Source: Clostridium sp. BJN0013
Lineage (GTDB): Bacteria; Bacillota; Clostridia; Clostridiales; Clostridiaceae
Length of the DNA: 64,000 nucleotides
NCBI RefSeq assembly: GCF_040939125.1
Contig: NZ_CP162495.1
Location: forward strand, 1,798,001-1,862,000
Reading direction: 5' to 3'
Shown here: positions 58,760 through 64,000 of the stretch, in pieces
Layout of the letters: each line of letters opens with the position of its first letter
Position numbering within the stretch: the stretch's first letter is position 1
Position numbers and translations under genes: made by a program
The notes under the pieces: generated by a model
Databases searched by the model: none
What the model was told of the DNA's origin: nothing
Seen by the model: only the letters and a program-made list of their open reading frames with translations

Positions 58760-60430
58760 GTGAGAAGTGATGTAATAACAAAAGGAACTAAAAGTGCACC
58801 ACAGCGTGCCCTGCTTAATGCGTTGGGTTTGACAAAAGAAGAAATAGAAAGACCGCTTGTAGGTATTGTAAGTTCAAAGAACGATATAGTACCAGGTCAT
58901 ATGAATTTAGATAAAATAGTGGAGGCCGTAAAGACAGGAGTGTCAATGGCTGGGGGTACTCCAATTGTTTTTCCTGCCATTGCTGTCTGTGATGGAATTG
59001 CCATGGGACATCAAGGTATGAAATATTCTCTTGTTACAAGAGATTTAATTGCAGATTCTACAGAAGCTATGGCTATGGCCCATGCTTTTGATGCGCTGGT
59101 AATGGTACCTAACTGTGATAAAAATGTACCGGGACTTTTAATGGCTGCAGCGAGACTTAATATTCCAACTATTTTTGTAAGTGGAGGTCCTATGCTCGCA
59201 GGAAAAGTAGATGGATGTAAAGTAAGCTTTAGCAGTGTATCTGAGGCAGTAGGTGCTTTTAACGGGGGAAAAATAACTGAAGAGAAACTAGAAGAGTTTG
59301 AAAGCAAGGTATGTCCTACTTGCGGCTCCTGTTCAGGCATGTATACTGCAAATAGCATGAACTGTTTAACGGAGGTTCTTGGAATGGCACTTGGAGGTAA
59401 CGGTACAATACCTGCTGTTTATTCTGACAGAATAAAACTTGCAAAACATGCTGGCATGAAAATAATGGAGCTTCTAGAAAAGAATATAAGACCTAGAGAT
59501 ATTATGACAGAGGCTGCTTTTAAGAATGCTCTAACTATGGATATGGCTCTTGGATGTAGTACAAACAGTATGCTTCATTTACCAGCTATTGCCCATGAAG
59601 CTGGTATTGAATTAAATGTGGATATGGCAAATGAAATCAGTGCAAAAACGCCTAATCTTTGTCATCTTGCACCAGCAGGACATAATTATGTGGAAGAGTT
59701 AAATGAGGCAGGTGGAATTTATGCTGTTATGAATGAAATTAATAAATTGAATTTATTAAGTACAGATTTGATTACATGTACGGGAAAAACTGTAGCAGAA
59801 AATATTAAAGGCTGTGTAAATAAAAATAAAGAGGTAATAAGACCTGTTGAAAATCCTTACAGTGAGACTGGTGGAATTGCAATTCTTAAGGGTAATCTAG
59901 CTCCAGATTCATGTGTTGTAAAACGTTCTGCAGTAGCACCTGAAATGTTAAAACATGAAGGACCTGCAAGGGTATTCGACTGTGAAGAAGATGCTCTAAA
60001 TGCTATAAACACAGGGAAAATTGTAGCTGGAGATGTAGTTATTATCAGATATGAAGGCCCTAAAGGTGGACCTGGTATGAGAGAAATGCTTAACCCAACT
60101 TCTGCAATTATGGGGCGAGGACTTGGTGGCAGCGTAGCACTAATAACAGATGGACGTTTTAGCGGTGCTACAAGAGGTGCGGCAATTGGTCATGTTTCTC
60201 CAGAAGCAGCGGTGGGAGGCAATATTGCTCTTGTTGAAGAAGGTGATATAATAAAGATAGACATAGAGGCGAATTCTATTAATTTTGAAATCAGTGAAGG
60301 AGAATTGGAGCGAAGAAGGGCAAACTGGAAGCCTAGACAACCTAAAATTACTACAGGATATCTTGCCAGATATGCAGCTATGGTAACTTCAGGAAATAGA
60401 GGCGCTATTTTGGAAATTCCTAAATTTTAG
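58760..60430 (+). CDS. ilvD: Dihydroxyacid dehydratase
   Basis: Fe-S dehydratase of branched-chain amino acid and pantothenate synthesis. 556 residues; cluster cysteines in PNCDKNVPG and [18 protein letters not shown], plus the C-terminal [19 protein letters not shown]. The start is GTG behind GGGAGG. It stands alone without other ilv genes and is followed by a reverse copy of the dispersed repeat. Confidence 0.95.
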   Translation: MRSDVITKGTKSAPQRALLNALGLTKEEIERPLVGIVSSKNDIVPGHMNLDKIVEAVKTGVSMAGGTPIVFPAIAVCDGIAMGHQGMKYSLVTRDLIADSTEAMAMAHAFDALVMVPNCDKNVPGLLMAAARLNIPTIFVSGGPMLAGKVDGCKVSFSSVSEAVGAFNGGKITEEKLEEFESKVCPTCGSCSGMYTANSMNCLTEVLGMALGGNGTIPAVYSDRIKLAKHAGMKIMELLEKNIRPRDIMTEAAFKNALTMDMALGCSTNSMLHLPAIAHEAGIELNVDMANEISAKTPNLCHLAPAGHNYVEELNEAGGIYAVMNEINKLNLLSTDLITCTGKTVAENIKGCVNKNKEVIRPVENPYSETGGIAILKGNLAPDSCVVKRSAVAPEMLKHEGPARVFDCEEDALNAINTGKIVAGDVVIIRYEGPKGGPGMREMLNPTSAIMGRGLGGSVALITDGRFSGATRGAAIGHVSPEAAVGGNIALVEEGDIIKIDIEANSINFEISEGELERRRANWKPRQPKITTGYLARYAAMVTSGNRGAILEIPKF

Positions 60431-60615
60431 TTTGAAGGATAAACACTGCCAGTGAGAATGAATTACTCAAGTTGAAAATCAAAATATATTTATATATAAT
60501 TAAAGTAAATATATATAGGGAACTTAGGAATGTGTATTACCATATAAATAAGAAATATAAAACAAATGGTAAAACTAGATAGAAATCAGAAAAAATAGTT
60601 ACAGTTAGAGTAGTT

Positions 60616-60769
60616 TATCAAGTGATTCTTAGGTTCAGGTGGAGTTTGCTTATGAGAAATGCTTTTCTCTATCTGAACCTTATAAGAACTTATCTAGACG
60701 CGCAGCAATGCTTATCTCCTACTTTGAAGAAGATGGGAGTATTAGCTAATTGCCGCATTGGGATAAAAA
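60616..60769 (-). repeat. Dispersed repeat, reverse orientation, internal deletion
   Basis: Read on the minus strand it runs from TTTATCCCAATGCGGCAATT through CTCCCATCTTCTTCAAAG and the hairpin GGTTCAGATAGAG/CTCCACCTGAACC to AAGAATCACTTGAT. About 45 bp of the middle are missing. Confidence 0.78.
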
Positions 60770-60858
60770 TATAAAGGTGGTGCTATAAATGACAGATAAA
60801 GAGATATTAAATACTATGAAAGAAATGCTGCAGCCAATAAAACACAATATAAATGAAC

Positions 60859-62116
60859 ACGAGTGTTGATTATCCAAAATACGTAGATAAAAAGGTATGA
60901 AAATGAGGTCATCCTATGGTAATATTAATTTGCTGAGAAAAAATACTACTGTTTAGGAGAGTGACCTCATGAGAAATAATACCACTATATTTGATATATT
61001 TCAAACACTTTTAAAAAAAGAAGAAGTAATTACAGTATGTGCGGTTTTAGGCTATAAGGATACATCAAGAAAATTCACAGTATATGATTTGTTTCAATTT
61101 TTTATAGCGACAGCAACTAATGAATACAAAAGTTTTAGAGCTGGCTCAGATTTTATGAATGAAGCTGGATTAAGAGCAGTTGATTATTCCACAATTTCGA
61201 AGAAAGCAGCAAATGTAGATTATAAAATAGCTAAGAAATTATTTGAGATTCTTATAACTAAATGCAATCGTTCAACTCGAAGAATACTTAAATTACCAAA
61301 AGATTTATTAGCAGTAGATTCCACTACTATAACTGTTGGTGAAGGCAGATTGAAATGGGCAAAGTTCAAAGGTAATAAGTCAGGAATAAAGCTGCATGTG
61401 GCTCTTAATGTAAATACTTTAATGCCTCAAAAAGTCATTGAAACTACTGCAAACAAACATGATGGTCCAATAGGTGAAAAACTTATTAATACAGATTGTA
61501 TCTTGGTAGAAGATAGAGCTTATGGGAAACATAAGAGATATGATATGTTTAAATCTATAAAACAAGCATTTGTCATAAGAATCAAAGACAATATAACTCT
61601 AAGTTATCCAAAAAACATAAAAAGTTTAAGAACTGAAAATTCTAATATAATCAAGGATGTTACTTGTTATCTTGGAGAAGGCTCTTCTAAAACTGAAAAT
61701 AGATTTAGAGGTGTTCAATTTAGTGACTTCTATGGAAAATCCATAAGGGTATGTACTAACTTAATGGCTATTACACCTGAAAAAATTGCAGATATCTATA
61801 AAGAAAGATGGAAAGTTGAAAGCTTTTTTAGATTTATAAAGCAAAATTTGAATGTTAAAAGATTGTTTGGAACAAGTGAAAATGCAGTTTACAATCAACT
61901 TTTTATAGCTTTAATTGCGTATGTATTACTTCATTTTTCTTATGTTAATGTGTCTCAAAATTTCAAATTTGTTAAGTTATCATTTTGTGAGTTTGTTAGA
62001 AAACTTCTTAATTCTACACTTCAAGACGAAGTTCAAGTATGCATTGACTTATTATTTAAAAATATCAATAATTATCAAATTTGTTTATGGTGAAAAATGG
62101 TTAATCAACACGTGTG
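60859..62116 (+). mobile_element. IS4-family insertion sequence
   Basis: Imperfect terminal repeats: GTGTTGATTATCC at the left (from about 60863) and its complement (GGTTAATCAACAC) at the right end near 62099-62111. ATAAATGAAC directly flanks both sides (60849-60858 and 62117-62126), a 10 bp target duplication that also restores the interrupted reading frame. It carries one transposase gene. Exact terminal bases are uncertain by a few positions. Confidence 0.82.
60969..62093 (+). CDS. IS4-family transposase
   Basis: 374 residues with the DDE layout of IS4 transposases: LLAVDSTTITVGEGRLKWA (first Asp), CILVEDRAYGKHKRYD (second Asp) and the Y-R/K-E-K-like signature IYKERWKVESFFRFIKQNL (Glu). 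GGAGAG lies before ATG. Open throughout, so the element may be active. Confidence 0.93.
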   Translation: MRNNTTIFDIFQTLLKKEEVITVCAVLGYKDTSRKFTVYDLFQFFIATATNEYKSFRAGSDFMNEAGLRAVDYSTISKKAANVDYKIAKKLFEILITKCNRSTRRILKLPKDLLAVDSTTITVGEGRLKWAKFKGNKSGIKLHVALNVNTLMPQKVIETTANKHDGPIGEKLINTDCILVEDRAYGKHKRYDMFKSIKQAFVIRIKDNITLSYPKNIKSLRTENSNIIKDVTCYLGEGSSKTENRFRGVQFSDFYGKSIRVCTNLMAITPEKIADIYKERWKVESFFRFIKQNLNVKRLFGTSENAVYNQLFIALIAYVLLHFSYVNVSQNFKFVKLSFCEFVRKLLNSTLQDEVQVCIDLLFKNINNYQICLW

Positions 62117-62179
62117 ATAAATGAACTTAAAACAGATATAAATGAACTTAAAACAGATATAAATGAACTTAAAACAGAT
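62117..62179 (+). repeat. Three tandem 21 bp repeats
   Basis: The unit ATAAATGAACTTAAAACAGA plus T occurs three times in perfect register and encodes INELKTD each time. A fourth, diverged unit follows. It is coding DNA of the coiled-coil gene and the insertion site of the IS4-family element. Confidence 0.9.
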
Positions 62180-62615
62180 GTAAATGGATTTAAAGTGGAT
62201 GTAACCGCACTTAAAAGCCAAGTATCTGAAAATACTCAAATATTGAAAGCATTGGAACATAAGATAGATGTACTAAAAGCGGAACAGGAAAAATCAAATA
62301 ATGATATAGCACATATTCAAGGAGATATAATGGCACTAAGAAAAGATATAAGCAATGTGGAAATAATTACTTCTAGCAACTGGAATGATATTGCAAAACT
62401 TAAAGCTGCAAAATAAGTAAAGAGTACAGAGAATTAGGAAATAAACAGAGATATAGATAATATACTGAAGAAACTAAAATAAATGTTGGGAACATGCCTG
62501 GATCTGTGTAAATTAAACCTGGGTACGTTCGCACAAGGTCAGTGAAAATAATTATGTGTATTCTCTTCCTGGCAGAACATATGCGACAAACCTCAGTGGT
62601 TCCAGGACAGAGTCC

Positions 62616-63130
62616 CTATTTCGCTGAGTAGTATGTAAGCTGGTTTATAACAAGATCCCAATTTGCATAGCTGCGAGTCCATTTCTTGCTTATTTTCTGT
62701 GTGGCAAGGTACAACATTTTCATGAGACTCTCATCATTTGGAAATATAAGTTTAGCTTTAGTTATTTTCCTGAACTGACTATTAAGACTCTCTATGACAT
62801 TTGTAGTATACATAATCTTACGGATATAATCAGGAAATATGAAGAAAGTTGCAAGGTTAGCCCAGTTGTCTTCCCAACTTTTTTAGCATTCGGGTATTTA
62901 CTTTCCCATTTTTCTGTTGCATCCATGAGATTCTCAAGTGCAGCATCTTCATTTACTGCACCATAGACAGCTTTTAGGTCTTTTGCAAATGCCTTTTTAT
63001 CCTTAATATGGTATATATTTCATATTGCTTCTCAGCTGATGGATTATACATCTCTGGATTTTGGCAAAAGGATATACAGCTCCTATTGCCTCTTTAAATC
63101 CATAGTCCAGAGCATATGTATATAGACAGC
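62616..63130 (-). pseudogene. IS256-family (mutator) transposase remnant
   Basis: Minus-strand segments in more than one frame read GFKEAIGAVYPFAKIQRCII, DLKAVYGAVNEDAALENLMD, FPDYIRKIMYTTNVIESLNS and SQFRKITKA, the C-terminal half of IS256 transposases with the Glu region TTNVIESLN. Frameshifts and loss of the N-terminal half show decay. GGATCTGTGTAAATTAAACC near 62502 may be a terminal repeat of the element. Confidence 0.78.
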
Positions 63131-63600
63131 AGTTTGGAACCTTTGTAAATTAATGAATTACAAAAATTTAAAGACAATTAAACATAATCTATAATCACAT
63201 CTTTTAAAACAAAATTATTAATTACATGTTGTTAAATATTTAAATATATTGATTTGAAAAAGTAAAAGTGTTAGAATTGTAATGAACAATAAACGACTAG
63301 TAGAATAATATTCACTATTCTACATGATTATTAAAAGTGATATCGTGACTGGCGAGGTAAAATTGAGACAATATCAACAAAAGCAGAAATTACTGCCAAG
63401 CGACAGGAGGTATTAAAATCTCATACTTCTAGTGATATATTAAATGATGCAGATGATTTTATAGTTTTTTATTTATAACTCATGGATTATTTTAGATAAG
63501 GTTAGTTGAAAATGTTCTTAAATTAGTGAATACAATTTACTTTGATTTAAATAATAAAGTTGGATCAATGTTTCAATCATATATATGTTTAAAATAGTAA
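63131..63600. other. AT-rich region without a supported gene
   Basis: Short frames only. A stretch at 63341-63477 (TGEVKLRQYQQKQKLLPSDR in one frame, KAEITAKRQEVLKSHTSSDI in another) looks like debris of a coding region that I cannot name. Confidence 0.4.
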
Positions 63601-63627
63601 AATATATATATGCAAGGAATGAATAGT

Positions 63628-63819
63628 ATGAGAGTTTTGCTCACACCAATGTCAGCGATGGTAAAAACAAAAGGACCTTTTTCAAGAACAGTATTATTAG
63701 CAAATGAATTTATTAAGAGAGGTCATAAAGTAGCGTTATGTGCACCAGAAGATCCGAATTATCATAGTATAGAAAATATAAAAAATTATTATGGCCCTAT
63801 TCCTTCATTTGGAAAATAA
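63628..63819 (+). pseudogene. N-terminal fragment of a glycosyltransferase
   Basis: Starts MRVLLTPMSAMVKTKGPFSR and continues TVLLANEFIKRGHKVALCAP, the first Rossmann strand-helix of GT-B (UGT/MGT-like) glycosyltransferases. It ends after 63 residues where it meets a MarR-like fragment. AAGGA sits 9 bp before ATG 63628. The remaining ~330 residues are gone. Confidence 0.6.
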
Positions 63820-63991
63820 CAAAAAAGAAATTTATTATACATTGACTGCTGAAGGAAAAAAAGCTTTTCAGATACACAGAGAACTTCATGAAATTGAGAA
63901 TAGAAAATTTGTAAATATGTTGAGTAAGTATAATAATGAAAAGTTGAATATAATTAATAAATTTTTAGATGACCTTATGAATAATTTATAG
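63809..63991 (+). pseudogene. C-terminal fragment of a MarR-family regulator
   Basis: The frame reads ENNKKEIYYTLTAEGKKAFQ, the wing of a MarR HTH, followed by IHRELHEIENRKFVNMLSKY and a C-terminal helix to a stop. The N-terminal half, including the recognition helix, is missing. It is joined to the glycosyltransferase scrap, so one deletion probably removed the end of one gene and the start of the other. Confidence 0.65.
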
Positions 63992-64000
63992 GATAGTTTG

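Larger units (their letters stand above)
60789..62416 (+). pseudogene. Coiled-coil protein gene interrupted by an IS4-family element
   Basis: ATG 60789 behind AGGTGG opens MTDKEILNTMKEMLQPIKHN, which is cut by the insertion and resumes at 62117. Removing the element and one copy of ATAAATGAAC restores the frame exactly, giving INELKTD heptads in a row followed by VTALKSQVSENTQILKALEH and a C-terminal coiled coil to 62416 (about 120 residues). All-helical with heptads starting I/L; no domain recognised, perhaps a structural or tethering protein. Confidence 0.75.

Noticed and set aside
62117-62179. Tandem 21 bp repeats as a small CRISPR or regulatory array
   Set aside because: The units are contiguous, without spacers, and encode an in-frame INELKTD heptad in a coiled-coil protein.

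Overview
The window is AT-rich, uses many TTG/GTG starts behind strong AGGAGG ribosome binding sites, carries spore-germination genes, a tandem glycine riboswitch, BirA- and Pho-type sites and anaerobe-type metabolism. It looks like a chromosomal segment of a diazotrophic Clostridium (cluster I; C. kluyveri-like is my guess from gene content, not a verified match). Many gene remnants, three transposase types and a dispersed ~200 bp repeat show a plastic region.

Layout. 1-9 kb: TPP-riboswitch thiC, then a glycine-riboswitch operon gcvT-gcvH-gcvPA-gcvPB-lplA-lpdA (glycine cleavage plus its lipoylation enzyme and E3). 9-16 kb: lexA and clpP scraps, an ABC exporter pair with a frameshifted permease, metE plus a homocysteine methyltransferase/MTHFR fusion, and a secreted serpin with a large internal deletion. 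16.6-21.3 kb: a GNAT protein, split homocitrate synthase (nifV-omega, nifV-alpha), a Cas2-like/NifX-like fusion protein and an AnfO homologue. 21.3-24 kb, minus strand: nifI1-nifI2 and an XRE/ImmA-type peptidase/PIN-domain three-gene module. 24.5-33.5 kb: nifB, vnfH, vnfDGK, vnfE, vnfN. The D subunit keeps the VFe-type TGGPRL loop and lacks the AnfD C-terminal extension, so this is a vanadium nitrogenase locus. 33.5-41.6 kb, minus strand: a one-component regulator with a molybdate-type ligand domain, a FecCD/MolBC-type ABC importer with three binding lipoproteins, a radical SAM/SPASM enzyme and a small Cys-rich protein. These are plausibly the metal supply and sensing arm of the nitrogenase.

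42-53 kb: decayed gerA with intact gerB and gerC, a cell-wall-anchored phosphatase divergent from a YibE/F protein around a Pho-like box, bioB behind a BirA-like site, a frameshifted chemoreceptor and a FadR-type regulator. 53-64 kb: an intact ISAs1-family element, a WXG/LXG toxin with a homopolymer frameshift and its Imm8-like immunity gene, a decayed transposase, ilvD, a coiled-coil gene split by an IS4-family element, an IS256 remnant and two truncated gene ends.

Most notable unexplained signals: an ~80 nt hairpin block duplicated upstream of nifV-omega and nifB with an invariant 20 nt loop and a compensatory base-pair change; the Cas2-like/NifX fusion; three promoters with identical TTGACT-N17-TATAAT layout followed by AATACGAAACAA, one driving the XRE/ImmA/PIN module; and a small Cys-rich protein gene enclosed by two direct copies of the ~200 bp repeat.
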